In this document: piece by piece, positions 35,704 through 45,310 of the stretch
Numbering within the stretch: the stretch's first letter is position 1
Layout: the number at the start of each line of letters is the position of its first letter
Source: Gordonia polyisoprenivorans
GTDB taxonomy: Bacteria; Actinomycetota; Actinomycetes; Mycobacteriales; Mycobacteriaceae
Direction of reading: 5' to 3'
DNA: 64,000 bases
Assembly (NCBI RefSeq): GCF_017654315.1
Contig: NZ_CP072203.1
Coordinates: 3,100,001 to 3,164,000 of the forward strand
The notes under the pieces: generated by a model
The model's input: only the letters and a program-made list of their open reading frames with translations
What the model was told of the DNA's origin: nothing
The model's database searches: none
Program-made: the position numbers and the translations under genes

Positions 35704-36675
35704 ATGCATCCGCCGACCCGATCGCTTGCCGACTATCGCTCCGAGGACTACCCCCGCGACATGGTGGGTTACGGTGCCACGCCGCCGGATCCGCAGTGGC
35801 CGTCGAACGCGAAGATCGCGGTGCAGTTCGTGCTGAACTACGAGGAGGGCAGCGAGAACAACGTCCTCGAGAACGACCGCGGCAGCGAGACATTCCTGTC
35901 GGAGATGATCGGCGCGCAGTCGTTCCCGAACCGTCACATGAGCATGGAATCGCTCTACGAGTACGGTTCCCGCGCCGGGGTGTGGCGGGTGCTGCGGGCG
36001 TTCGAGCGCCGCGGCTGGCCGCTGACGATCTTCGCGGTCGCGCAGGCGATGGCGCGTAACCCGGAGGTGGTGGCGGCCTTTCTCGAACGCGGCGACGAGA
36101 TCGCCTGTCACGGGTACCGGTGGCTGAGCTATCAGATGGTCGACGAGCACGTCGAACGCGAACACATGCGCGCCGCCGTGGAGCTGCTGACCGAGATCAC
36201 CGGGTCCCGTCCGCTGGGTTGGTACACCGGTCGCGATTCGCCGAACACGCGGTCGCTCGTCGTGGAGCAGGGCGGTTTCGTCTACGACTCGGACAGTTAC
36301 GCCGATGATCTGCCGTACTGGGTCAAGGTCGGCCGGACCACCGACGGGGTTCGCACCGAGGTGGATCACCTCGTGGTGCCCTACACTCTCGACACCAACG
36401 ACATGCGCTTCGCGTCGCCGGGCGGATTTCCTTCCGGTGAACAGTTTTTCGCGCATCTGCGGGATGCCTTCGACGTGCTCTACCGCGAGGGTGAACAGGG
36501 TGCGCCGAAGATGCTCTCGGTGGGATTGCACTGTCGTCTGGTGGGCCGGCCGGCGCGGGTGGCGGCGCTCGAGCGCTTTCTCGATCACGTCGCGGCGCAC
36601 GACGACGTGTGGGTTGCTCGGCGGATCGATATTGCCGAGCACTGGCGCGCTGTCAACCCGGCGCCGGGAGCGTAG
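35704..36675 (+). CDS. Polysaccharide deacetylase-fold hydrolase, PuuE/allantoinase-like
   Basis: A 323-aa NodB-fold enzyme of the PuuE type. Motifs include NYEEGSENN, LTIFAVAQAMARNPE, EIACHGYRWLSYQ and the GWYTGRDSPNTR segment. PuuE members hydrolyse allantoin without metal or deacetylate sugars. The ATG at 35704 (MHPPTRSLADYR) matches the family start; the longer frame upstream is not conserved. No ureide-pathway neighbours are present, so the substrate is open. Confidence 0.85.
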   Translation: MHPPTRSLADYRSEDYPRDMVGYGATPPDPQWPSNAKIAVQFVLNYEEGSENNVLENDRGSETFLSEMIGAQSFPNRHMSMESLYEYGSRAGVWRVLRAFERRGWPLTIFAVAQAMARNPEVVAAFLERGDEIACHGYRWLSYQMVDEHVEREHMRAAVELLTEITGSRPLGWYTGRDSPNTRSLVVEQGGFVYDSDSYADDLPYWVKVGRTTDGVRTEVDHLVVPYTLDTNDMRFASPGGFPSGEQFFAHLRDAFDVLYREGEQGAPKMLSVGLHCRLVGRPARVAALERFLDHVAAHDDVWVARRIDIAEHWRAVNPAPGA

Positions 36676-36719
36676 CGAGCGGGCCGAATTCGAACAAGCG
36701 CCGGAAGCGTAGCGAGCGG
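36661..36719 (+). repeat. 22-bp direct repeat after the deacetylase gene
   Basis: GCGCCGGGAGCGTAGCGAGC-GG (36661-36682) and GCGCCGGAAGCGTAGCGAGC-GG (36698-36719) differ at one base. The first copy forms the last codons and stop of the deacetylase. The GAGCGTAGCGAGC core is itself partly palindromic. Confidence 0.75.
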
Positions 36720-36751
36720 CGGCGGTTTGCCGTGGTGCGCGGTGGGCGACA

Positions 36752-37924
36752 ATGGTCGTCGTGACGACACGTGTGCTGATTCTCGGTTCGACCGGTTCGA
36801 TCGGGGTGCAGGCCCTCGAGGTGATCTCCGAGCATCCGGAGTTGTTCTCGGTGGTCGGCGTCGGTGCCGGGGGCGGCAACCCGGACTTGTTGGGCCGGCA
36901 GGCCCGCGAGTTCGATGTGCCCGCGCATCGGGTGGCCGTCGCGGATGCGGCGGTGGCCGAGAAACTGGCGGCCGAGTTGGGCGATGGGGTCCTGGGTGGT
37001 CCGGACGCGATGTGCCGGCTGATCGAGTCGGTCGAGGCCGACGTGGTGCTGAATGCCGTCGTCGGTTCGATCGGGTTGCGGCCGAGTCTGGCGGCGTTGC
37101 GGTCGGGTGCGCGACTGGCCCTGGCGAACAAGGAGTCGTTGGTCGCCGGGGGAGCGTTGGTGTTGGCCGCGGCGGCACCGGGGCAGATCGTCCCGGTCGA
37201 TTCGGAGCATTCGGCGATCGCGCAGTGTTTGCGTGGCGGTAGCGCCGATGAGGTCGACCGACTGGTGCTGACGGCGTCGGGCGGTCCGTTCCGGGGGTTC
37301 ACCGCCGATCGGCTCGAGGGTGTGACGCCCGAGCAGGCGGGACGTCATCCGACCTGGTCGATGGGCCCGATGATCACGTTGAATTCGGCCACCCTGGTGA
37401 ACAAGGCGCTCGAGGTGATCGAGGCGCATCTGTTGTTCGACGTGCCCTACGACCGCATCGATGTGACGGTGCATCCGCAGTCGATCGTGCACTCGATGGT
37501 CACCTTCGTCGACGGTGCGACGATCGCCAAGGCGTCACCGCCGTCGATGAAGCTGCCGATCGCGCTGGCGCTGGGCTGGCCGCATCGGGTGCCCGGATCG
37601 TCGACGGCGTGTGATTTCTCCACGGCGTCGTCGTGGACGTTCGAGCCGGTCGACAACGAGGTGTTCCCGGCGATCGACCTGGCCCGCCGGGCGGGAACCG
37701 CAGGGGGCAGCCTGACCGCGGTGTACAACGCCGCGAACGAGGCTGCCGCGGAGGGGTTCTTCGACGGCCGCATCGCGTTCCCGCGGATCGTGGAGATCAT
37801 CGGTCGTGTGCTCGACGACGCAGATCAGTGGCGTAAAACCCCGGGTACTGTGGAGGAGATCTTCAGCGCTGATGCGTGGGCGCGGGCCCGCGCCGCGGAG
37901 TTGGTGGCCACGTTGCAGCGGTGA
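36752..37924 (+). CDS. dxr: 1-deoxy-D-xylulose 5-phosphate reductoisomerase
   Basis: Dxr makes MEP in the non-mevalonate isoprenoid pathway. NADPH-binding [14 protein letters not shown], the metal/substrate motifs [12 protein letters not shown] and PVDSEHSAI, and the GGPFRG flap are present. [28 protein letters not shown] also fits. It is 390 aa from ATG 36752; GTG 36761 is possible. ispG, a later enzyme of the pathway, is two genes downstream. Confidence 0.95.
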   Translation: MVVVTTRVLILGSTGSIGVQALEVISEHPELFSVVGVGAGGGNPDLLGRQAREFDVPAHRVAVADAAVAEKLAAELGDGVLGGPDAMCRLIESVEADVVLNAVVGSIGLRPSLAALRSGARLALANKESLVAGGALVLAAAAPGQIVPVDSEHSAIAQCLRGGSADEVDRLVLTASGGPFRGFTADRLEGVTPEQAGRHPTWSMGPMITLNSATLVNKALEVIEAHLLFDVPYDRIDVTVHPQSIVHSMVTFVDGATIAKASPPSMKLPIALALGWPHRVPGSSTACDFSTASSWTFEPVDNEVFPAIDLARRAGTAGGSLTAVYNAANEAAAEGFFDGRIAFPRIVEIIGRVLDDADQWRKTPGTVEEIFSADAWARARAAELVATLQR

Positions 37925-37993
37925 GGACACGCCGTGGGGTGAAGTGCCGTGGGGTGAGTAGCGGTGGCGTGAGGAAACGGAGAGTCGAGAGAA

Positions 37994-39226
37994 GTGGTAT
38001 TCGCGATCGGCGTCGTGCTGTTCGCCTTGTCGTTGTTGGCCTCGATCGCCTGGCACGAATGCGGGCACATGTGGGCGGCACAGGCGACGGGGATGAAGGT
38101 ACGGCGCTATTTCGTCGGGTTCGGGCCGACGCTGTGGTCGACGCGGCGGGGTGAGACCGAGTACGGCGTGAAGGCGCTGCCGTTCGGTGGCTTCTGCGAC
38201 ATCGCCGGAATGACCCCGCACGAGGAGCTGACCGCCGACGAGCTGGGTCGGGCGATGTACCGGCAGAAGGCTTGGAAGCGTCTCGTGGTGTTGTTCGCGG
38301 GCCCGGCCCAGAACTTCATCCTCGGCTTCGTGTTGATCGTCGTGGCCGGTCTGATCTGGGGTCTGCCCGACCTGTCGCCGCCCGCGGTCGGCACCACGGT
38401 GGACAAGGTGAGTTGTCTGACTTCGACGGTCACCGTCGACGCCGACGGCAACGTGGCGGAGCCGCGCTGCACCGGTTCGGGACCGGCCGGTGCGGCCGGA
38501 ATTCGCCCGGGTGACAAGATCATCGCGGTCGACGGGGTCGCGGGCACCACCGCGAGTGCGATCACCCCGCTCATCCAGAACAGCAACGGCCCGGTGCAGC
38601 TGCTCGTCGAGCGCGATGGCAGCCGGGTGACCCTGACGATGACCCCGCAGCCGGTGACCACCACGGTCACCGACAAGGCGGGCAAGGTGACCTCGCAGAC
38701 GGTCAACAAGGTCGGGATCCAGTTCCGGCAGCCGCCGCTGTGGAAGCACTACAACCCGGTGACGATCCTGCCCGGTGCGGCGGTCTTCACCGCCGAACTC
38801 GCGCATCAGACCTGGGATGCGCTGCTGTCGATGCCGACCAAGGTCCACAATCTGTGGATCGCGGTGACAGGTGGTGTGCGCTCGGCAGACACCCCGGTGA
38901 GCGTGTACGGCGCCACCGTCCTGGGCGGACAGGCCGCCGAACGCGGGCTGTGGGACACCTTTCTCCTGCTGCTGATCAGCATCAACTTCTTCCTGGGCCT
39001 GTTCAATCTCGTACCGCTACTACCCTTGGATGGTGGACACATGGCCATCGTCGGGTACGAGAAGGGGCGCGACACGGTGCGTCGGTGGTTCGGCCGGGCT
39101 CCCGGCGGACCGATCGACTACTACAAGTTGCTTCCCCTGACCTACGCCGTGGTGGTGGTCATGGCAGCGTTCATGGTGCTGACCCTCACCGCCGACATCG
39201 TGAACCCGATCACGATCCCGAATTGA
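37994..39226 (+). CDS. rip1: Site-2 intramembrane protease (RseP/Rip1, M50)
   Basis: An intramembrane zinc metalloprotease that cleaves anti-sigma factors and other membrane substrates. HExxH lies in the first helix (WHECGH, ~20-25). The LDG motif is in LLPLDGGHMA (~345), and a periplasmic PDZ domain covers ~165-230. At least four membrane helices are visible in 410 aa. The GTG start is 69 bp after dxr. dxr-rip1-ispG is a conserved cluster. Confidence 0.93.
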   Translation: MVFAIGVVLFALSLLASIAWHECGHMWAAQATGMKVRRYFVGFGPTLWSTRRGETEYGVKALPFGGFCDIAGMTPHEELTADELGRAMYRQKAWKRLVVLFAGPAQNFILGFVLIVVAGLIWGLPDLSPPAVGTTVDKVSCLTSTVTVDADGNVAEPRCTGSGPAGAAGIRPGDKIIAVDGVAGTTASAITPLIQNSNGPVQLLVERDGSRVTLTMTPQPVTTTVTDKAGKVTSQTVNKVGIQFRQPPLWKHYNPVTILPGAAVFTAELAHQTWDALLSMPTKVHNLWIAVTGGVRSADTPVSVYGATVLGGQAAERGLWDTFLLLLISINFFLGLFNLVPLLPLDGGHMAIVGYEKGRDTVRRWFGRAPGGPIDYYKLLPLTYAVVVVMAAFMVLTLTADIVNPITIPN

Positions 39227-39301
39227 TGGCCGCCACCAGCCCGGCCCGCGCCCAGCCCTCGCGAGTTCCCACTCGCACACCGAACTCCTCAGGAGAACGA
39301 G

Positions 39302-40510
39302 ATGTCCGCACCTGACCCGACTCCGGCCGGCTCGACGGTCACCGACCCGATCTCGATCGGGCTCGGCATGCCCGCCGCACCGCCACCGGTGCTCGCACCG
39401 CGCCGCAAGACCCGCCAGATCCAGGTCGGATCGGTCGGCGTCGGCAGCGATCACCCCATCTCGGTGCAGTCGATGACCACCACCAAGACCCACGACATCA
39501 ACGCGACCCTGCAGCAGATCGCGCAGTTGACCGCGTCGGGCTGCGATATCGTGCGTGTGGCGTGCCCGCGCAACGAGGACGCCGAGGCGCTGTCGATCAT
39601 CGCGAAGAAGTCGAAGATCCCGGTGATCGCCGACATCCACTTCCAGCCGAAGTACATCTTCGCCGCGATCGACGCCGGCTGTGCGGCGGTCCGGGTCAAT
39701 CCGGGCAACATCAAGGAGTTCGACGGCCGGGTCAAGGAGGTCGCGAAGGCCGCCGGTGACGCCGGCATCCCGATCCGGATCGGCGTCAACGCGGGGTCGC
39801 TCGACAAACGGATCATGAGCAAGTACGGCAAGGCCACCCCGGAGGCTCTGGTCGAGTCGGCATTGTGGGAGGCGGGTCTGTTCGAGGAGCACGGCTTCGG
39901 CGACATCAAGATCTCGGTGAAACACAACGATCCGGTGGTCATGGTCGAGGCCTACCGGCAACTCGCCGCCCAGTGCGACTACCCGCTGCACCTCGGGGTG
40001 ACCGAGGCCGGACCGGCATTCCAGGGCACCATCAAGTCGTCGGTCGCGTTCGGTGCGCTGCTCTCCCAGGGCATCGGCGACACGATCCGCGTGTCGCTCT
40101 CGGCGCCACCGGCCGAAGAGGTGAAGGTCGGCGACCAGATCCTGCAGTCACTGAACCTGCGGCCCCGCAAGCTCGAGATCGTCTCGTGCCCGTCGTGCGG
40201 ACGCGCCCAGGTCGACGTCTACAAGCTCGCCGACGCGGTGACCGCCGGGCTCGAGGGCATGGAGGTACCTCTGCGGGTGGCGGTGATGGGGTGTGTCGTC
40301 AACGGTCCCGGCGAGGCGCGTGAGGCCGATCTCGGCGTCGCCTCGGGCAACGGCAAGGGACAGATCTTCGTCAAGGGTGAGGTCATCAAGACCGTGCCGG
40401 AGGCCGAGATCGTCGAGACCTTGATCGAGGAAGCGCTGCGAATTGCGGGCGAATCGGGAGAAACTGGAGAAGGCGCGCCCGCGGGGCCGCCAGTCGTGAC
40501 CGTGTCCTGA
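39302..40510 (+). CDS. ispG: 4-hydroxy-3-methylbut-2-en-1-yl diphosphate synthase
   Basis: IspG (GcpE) is the [4Fe-4S] enzyme converting MEcPP to HMBPP. Cysteine ligands are visible in SCPSCGR and [20 protein letters not shown] and the TIM-barrel segment [15 protein letters not shown] are typical. At 402 aa it has a short Pro-rich N-tail. GGAGAACG precedes the ATG. Confidence 0.95.
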   Translation: MSAPDPTPAGSTVTDPISIGLGMPAAPPPVLAPRRKTRQIQVGSVGVGSDHPISVQSMTTTKTHDINATLQQIAQLTASGCDIVRVACPRNEDAEALSIIAKKSKIPVIADIHFQPKYIFAAIDAGCAAVRVNPGNIKEFDGRVKEVAKAAGDAGIPIRIGVNAGSLDKRIMSKYGKATPEALVESALWEAGLFEEHGFGDIKISVKHNDPVVMVEAYRQLAAQCDYPLHLGVTEAGPAFQGTIKSSVAFGALLSQGIGDTIRVSLSAPPAEEVKVGDQILQSLNLRPRKLEIVSCPSCGRAQVDVYKLADAVTAGLEGMEVPLRVAVMGCVVNGPGEAREADLGVASGNGKGQIFVKGEVIKTVPEAEIVETLIEEALRIAGESGETGEGAPAGPPVVTVS

Positions 40511-40584
40511 GTTCCTCACGCGTGGTGAACTGATATCGGGCTACGCTCACACCGCAAGAACACATGGGACGAAGGAGCAGCGCG

Positions 40585-41421
40585 GTGCTGAAGCTGCTGG
40601 GCGACAAGCCGCTCGGGGCGCGGGATGCACCCGCGGTCGGTCGTGTCCTCAACTCGGACCCGGTCCCGATGTGCATGGTCGCCGCACGGTTCGAGTCCCA
40701 CGGAATCGAGCCGCGGATGCTGGGCGGGGAGATGTGGACCGCGGGCCGGCCCGAGACCTCCCTGTGTTTCTCGGGCGCCAATCTGATCCCGTTGCGTGGC
40801 ACCGCCGCCGACATGGAGTACTTCGCCGATCGCGCGGCAGCGGGCGCCCGGGTGTGTTCGTCGATCGTCGGTGACGCCGACCTGGCCCTGACGCTGTGGG
40901 ACCGTATCGGGGCCACCTGGGGCCCGGCGCGCGAGGTCCGGCCGGTGCAACCGTTGATGGCTCTGCATGGCGCGCCCCACGTCGAACCCGACCCGTACGT
41001 GCGACTGGTCACCCATGACGATCTCGAGGCATATCTGCCCGCGGCCGTCGACATGTTCGTCGGTGAGGTCGGTGTCGATCCGTGCGCCGGGGACGGCGGC
41101 CGGTCGTATCGGCGCAGGCTCGCGTCGCTGATCGCCGCACGCCGGGTGTTCGCCCGATTCGAGCACGGCGAGGTCGTGTTCAAGGCCGAGATCGGATCGA
41201 TGTCCCGGGCGGTGGGGCAGATCCAGGGGGTATGGGTCGATCCGCGTATGCGGGGGCGCGGTTACGGCGGCGCGGGAACGGCCGCCGTGGCCACCGCGAT
41301 CACCGCGCTCGGGCGCATCCCCAGCCTGTACGTCAACAGCTTCAATCTGCCGGCCCAGGCCGCCTACCGCCGAATCGGATTCACCCAGGTCGGGACCTTC
41401 GCGACGATTCTCATCGACTGA
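40585..41421 (+). CDS. GNAT acetyltransferase with DUF4081 N-terminus
   Basis: A 278-aa two-part protein. The N-terminal ~110 residues match the DUF4081 region that accompanies this GNAT in actinobacteria. The C-terminal acetyltransferase domain has the acetyl-CoA motif DPRMRGRGYGGAGTAAV and FNLPAQAAYRRIGF. The GTG at 40585 follows GAAGGAG. It occupies the place of mycobacterial Rv2867c after ispG. Acceptor unknown. Confidence 0.88.
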   Translation: MLKLLGDKPLGARDAPAVGRVLNSDPVPMCMVAARFESHGIEPRMLGGEMWTAGRPETSLCFSGANLIPLRGTAADMEYFADRAAAGARVCSSIVGDADLALTLWDRIGATWGPAREVRPVQPLMALHGAPHVEPDPYVRLVTHDDLEAYLPAAVDMFVGEVGVDPCAGDGGRSYRRRLASLIAARRVFARFEHGEVVFKAEIGSMSRAVGQIQGVWVDPRMRGRGYGGAGTAAVATAITALGRIPSLYVNSFNLPAQAAYRRIGFTQVGTFATILID

Positions 41422-41485
41422 CCTCGCACTCCGGGCTCGCCGACTCCGACGACCGCCGACACGCCGGGCAGCGGCGCCCGGGGAA

Positions 41486-41506
41486 CGCGGCGGCGATCAC
41501 GCCGCG
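41486..41506. terminator. Hairpin before the PBP lipoprotein gene
   Basis: CGCGGCG / CGCCGCG (41486-41492 and 41500-41506) form a 7-bp perfect stem. It probably ends the dxr-to-GNAT transcript. A TAGTAT -10-like hexamer (41537-41542) lies just before the next gene. Confidence 0.45.
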
Positions 41507-41551
41507 TGGCAACCGTATTCGATGTCGTGCGGGTCCTAGTATCGGCACTCG

Positions 41552-43384
41552 ATGGACTTTCCGACGCGTCGCGCCGCCGGTGTGGTGGCTGTGCTGATCA
41601 GTGCCGTTCTCGCGCTGTGCGCGGTGAGCGCATGCTCCTCCGACGACGACGGGCCCCGACAGGCCGTTCAGGCGTTTCTCGATGCCTACGCGCACGGCGA
41701 CGCCGCCAAGGCGGCCGCGCTGACCGACAATCCGCAGACGGCACAGACCGCACTACAGGCGGCGTGGACCGGGTTGTCGGCCGAATCGATGTCGGGCACC
41801 ACCGGCAAGGCCTCGATCGACCAGGACACCGCCGACATCGATGTGAACTATTCTTGGCAGCTCGGCCACGGCCGGCAGTGGGGCTATGCGGGCACCGTCA
41901 AGGCGATCCGCTCGGATGCCAGCGGATGGCAGGTGCGCTGGACGACCACCGACATCCACCCCAATCTCGGTGGCGATCAACGTCTCTCGCTGCGTATCAC
42001 CGAGGCGCCGCGGGCCACGGTCAACGAGGCCGACGGATCGGAGGTGATGGACAACGGCACCGTGATCGGCATCAACTTCGACGCCAAGGCGGCCATGGCC
42101 GCCGGAACCCCGGTCGGTGATGCCGTCACCCAATTGGTGAGCGTTCTCGCGCCGTTCGCGCCGAATCTCGATCCGCAGCGGATCGCCGAGGAGTCGACGT
42201 CCTCGGGCCGGCAGTATCCGATCACGCGGCTCTCCGAGGCCGACTTCAACCGGCTGCGTGATCAACTCGCGATCCCGGGCGTGGTGTACAACGAGCAGTC
42301 CGAACTCGTCCCCACCGATCCGACCTTCGCGCCGGTGCTGCTCAACGGTGTGCGCGGCGTGGTCGACGACGAGGTCGTCGGCCGGGCCGGATGGCGCGTG
42401 GTCACCGTGAACCCCAATGGTCTCGATGCCGACGTGCTCGCCGACCATGCGCCAGAGCCTGCGGCGGCGGTGCCGCTGAGCCTGTCGCGGCAGGTGCAGA
42501 ACGCCGCGCAGCGAGCGGTGAACGCCACCAACACCTTTCAGATCGCGATGGTGGTCATCCAACCCTCCACCGGGCGGATCCTCGCAGTCGCGCAGAACCC
42601 GGCCGCCGACACCCAGGGCCCGATTGCGACGACCGGTCTCTACCCGCCGGGGTCGACGTTCAAGATGGTGACGTCGTCGGCGGCGTTCAACGCGTCGATG
42701 GTGCATCCGGATTCGATCGTCGGGTGCCCGGGCGAGATCACCATCGGCCCACGCACCATTCCCAACTACGATCAGTTCGCGCTCGGTTCGGTCACCCTGC
42801 AGCGCGCGTTCGCACAGTCCTGCAACACCACCTTCGCGAAACTGGCCAGCGAGATGGGGCCCTCGGATCTGGCGCACGCCGCGGCGGCCATGGGGATCGG
42901 CCGCACCTTCGACATCCCCGGTCTGGCGACCTCGACCGGATCGGTGCCCATCGAGAACGATCTGGTCGCCCGCACCGAGGACGGCTTCGGTCAGGGCAAG
43001 GACCTGGTCAGCCCGTTCAGCATGGCACTCGTCGCCGCGACCGTGGCCAACAACGGGAAGATGCCGGTGCCGCAACTCATCCTGGATCGGCCGACCACAG
43101 TCGGTGGCCCGTCGGCGACGCTGAACCCCGACGTCGTCGGGCAACTGCGGCCGATGATGCGCGAGGTGGTGCTCACCGGTACCGGCACCGCGATCGCCGG
43201 ACAGGGCGAGGTGTACGGCAAGACCGGTGAGGCCGAGTTCGACGGCGGTTCGCACGCCTGGTTCGCCGGTTATCGCGGAGATCTGGCTTTCGCGACACTC
43301 GTTGTGCGAGGTGGGGATTCGAACAACGCGGTCGGCGTCACCCGAGACTTCTTCTCGTTCCTGCCGCCCGGCTTCGGGGTGTGA
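41552..43384 (+). CDS. Penicillin-binding lipoprotein (transpeptidase)
   Basis: A 610-aa class B-like PBP anchored as a lipoprotein (lipobox LCAVSAC, Cys ~28). The N-terminal MecA-like/NTF2-type domain (~30-160) and dimerisation region precede the transpeptidase domain. All three catalytic motifs are present: PGSTFKM (SxxK), SCN in AQSCNTTF, and KTG in YGKTGEAE. It corresponds to mycobacterial Rv2864c and should cross-link peptidoglycan outside the membrane. Confidence 0.93.
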   Translation: MDFPTRRAAGVVAVLISAVLALCAVSACSSDDDGPRQAVQAFLDAYAHGDAAKAAALTDNPQTAQTALQAAWTGLSAESMSGTTGKASIDQDTADIDVNYSWQLGHGRQWGYAGTVKAIRSDASGWQVRWTTTDIHPNLGGDQRLSLRITEAPRATVNEADGSEVMDNGTVIGINFDAKAAMAAGTPVGDAVTQLVSVLAPFAPNLDPQRIAEESTSSGRQYPITRLSEADFNRLRDQLAIPGVVYNEQSELVPTDPTFAPVLLNGVRGVVDDEVVGRAGWRVVTVNPNGLDADVLADHAPEPAAAVPLSLSRQVQNAAQRAVNATNTFQIAMVVIQPSTGRILAVAQNPAADTQGPIATTGLYPPGSTFKMVTSSAAFNASMVHPDSIVGCPGEITIGPRTIPNYDQFALGSVTLQRAFAQSCNTTFAKLASEMGPSDLAHAAAAMGIGRTFDIPGLATSTGSVPIENDLVARTEDGFGQGKDLVSPFSMALVAATVANNGKMPVPQLILDRPTTVGGPSATLNPDVVGQLRPMMREVVLTGTGTAIAGQGEVYGKTGEAEFDGGSHAWFAGYRGDLAFATLVVRGGDSNNAVGVTRDFFSFLPPGFGV

Positions 43385-43439
43385 CCGCGACCGTTCGGTG
43401 CCGGGCGATCCGGCGTGCGCGGACAATCCCGGCGCGCGA

Positions 43440-44240
43440 CTACCGCCGCAGCGGCATGACGATGAGCCTTCCGTCCCGCTCGAAGATGTCGACCGGGTGA
43501 TCGTAGGTCGCCGAGAGCAATTCGCTCGTCATCACCTCTCGGGTCGGGCCGAATGCGAGGAGTCGGCCGTCCTTCATCAATGCGACACGGTCGGCGTAGG
43601 CCGCGGCCAGGGTGAGGTCGTGTACCACCAGCAGGATCGCGGCGCCCGAATCGCGATGCTCGCACAGGATCTGCAGGACCTGCTCCTGGTGGCGGATGTC
43701 GAGTGCGGCGGTCGGCTCGTCGAGCATCATCACCGGTGTGTTCTGCGCCAACGCCCGCGCCAATGACACCCGGGCCTGCTGCCCGCCGGAGAGCTGCGGA
43801 AAAGGTTGATGGACAAGTGAATCGAGATCGCAGCGAGTGATCGCATCGGCGATGAGTTCGGGTGACCGGGCAGCGTGCGGGGTCCGCAACCACGGATACC
43901 GTCCCATCTCCACGACCTCGCCGACGGTGAACGGGGTGTCGACCCGATTGTGCTGGGTGACCATCGACCGGCGTCGCGCCAGATCGCGGTGGGAGGTGTG
44001 TGCGACGTCGTGACCGTCGAGGACTGCCGTGCCGTGCTGCGGGGTCCGCACGCCGGACAACGCCGACAGCAGAGTCGATTTGCCGCAACCGTTGGGGCCG
44101 ACGAGTGCCACCAGCTCGCCGGGGGTCACCTCCAGGGACACGTGGTCGACGACGTCGCGACCGCCGAGTGTCACGACGATGTCCTCGGCCCGGATGCCCG
44201 CATGTCGTTGCGATCCGTTACGTGGCTGCGGCACCGTCAC
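43440..44240 (-). CDS. hmuV: Haem ABC transporter ATP-binding protein HmuV
   Basis: The 266-aa ATPase of the FecCD-type importer. Walker A GPNGCGKST, signature LSGGQQARVS, Walker B VMMLDEPTAALD and the switch His (LLVVHDLTLA) are intact. The GTG at 44240 overlaps the permease stop by 4 bp; GTGs 3 bp further upstream and 6 bp downstream are alternatives. Confidence 0.92.
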   Translation of the reverse strand: MTVPQPRNGSQRHAGIRAEDIVVTLGGRDVVDHVSLEVTPGELVALVGPNGCGKSTLLSALSGVRTPQHGTAVLDGHDVAHTSHRDLARRRSMVTQHNRVDTPFTVGEVVEMGRYPWLRTPHAARSPELIADAITRCDLDSLVHQPFPQLSGGQQARVSLARALAQNTPVMMLDEPTAALDIRHQEQVLQILCEHRDSGAAILLVVHDLTLAAAYADRVALMKDGRLLAFGPTREVMTSELLSATYDHPVDIFERDGRLIVMPLRR

Positions 44241-45310
44241 CACCCCGCCCCGGCGTGGCGACTGCGGCGCAGCAGGATGAAGAACGCCGGTCCGCCGACC
44301 AGCGAGGTGAACACCCCGAGCGGGAGATCGGCGCCGCCGAGAACGGTTCGTGAGGCGAGATCGGCCGCGGCCAGGACGAGCGCACCACCGATGACGCTGG
44401 CCGGCAACAGGATCGCGTGTCGCGGTCCGACGATGAGGCGCATCACGTGTGGCACGACGAGCCCGACGAACATCACGATGCCGGTGAAGGCGACGGCCGC
44501 CGCGGTGAGGATCGCGACCAGCACGACCACCTGCCGGCGGACGGTCTCGACGTTGACACCCAGTGAGGCCGCCTGGATCTCGCCCAAGGCCAGCAGGTCG
44601 AGCTTGTGCACCAACAGCATGGCCGCGGCGACACCGGCGACCACCAGCGGCAGCGTCACCCACACGGCGTTCCAGTTCGCGCCGGCGAGCGAGCCCAACT
44701 GCCAGAATACGATCTGTTCTCGGGCCGCCGTGGTCGCGATGAACGTCAGATACGAGATGATCCCGAGGGCGAAGGCGTTGATCGCGATTCCGGTGAGCAC
44801 CAGCATGATCGCCGACGACGAGCCGTCCCGCAGCGAGAGCACGTAGACCGCGGCGGTGGTGATCAGCGCCGCGACGAACGCCGCACCGGCCAGCGCCCAC
44901 CCGTTGACGCCGACCCCGCCGATGACGATCATCAGGCACGCACCGACGGCGGCACCCGAGGAGACGCCGATGACACCGGGCTCGGCGAGTGGATTCGCGA
45001 GCACCCCCTGCAGCAGGCAGCCGCCTGCGCCGAGGGCGGCGCCGACGATCAGCCCCAACACGATTCGTGGGAACCGCACCACCCACAGCGCGTGCTCGCC
45101 CTGCGGGTGGGTGGGCATCGTGCCGATGTCGAGGCCGAAATGGTGTGCGAGACTGCCGAGTACCTGGGCGGGCGGCACCGGGATCTGGCCGACGGCCGCC
45201 GAGGTGATCGCGACGGCGATCGTCGCGATCACCAGGACGACGAGCACGACCGGGCCCGAGAGCCGCCCGGACGGACCGATGGGGGAGCGTCGGGTGGTCG
45301 GGGCACTCAT
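44237..45310 (-). CDS. hmuU: Haem ABC transporter permease HmuU
   Basis: A 357-aa FecCD/BtuC-type permease with about ten membrane helices. The conserved PLAEPGVIGVSSGAAVGAC and the coupling-helix segment RLIVGPRHAILLPAS are visible. The ATG overlaps the hmuT stop (ATGA) and its own stop overlaps hmuV, so the three are tightly coupled. Confidence 0.93.
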   Translation of the reverse strand: MSAPTTRRSPIGPSGRLSGPVVLVVLVIATIAVAITSAAVGQIPVPPAQVLGSLAHHFGLDIGTMPTHPQGEHALWVVRFPRIVLGLIVGAALGAGGCLLQGVLANPLAEPGVIGVSSGAAVGACLMIVIGGVGVNGWALAGAAFVAALITTAAVYVLSLRDGSSSAIMLVLTGIAINAFALGIISYLTFIATTAAREQIVFWQLGSLAGANWNAVWVTLPLVVAGVAAAMLLVHKLDLLALGEIQAASLGVNVETVRRQVVVLVAILTAAAVAFTGIVMFVGLVVPHVMRLIVGPRHAILLPASVIGGALVLAAADLASRTVLGGADLPLGVFTSLVGGPAFFILLRRSRHAGAGW

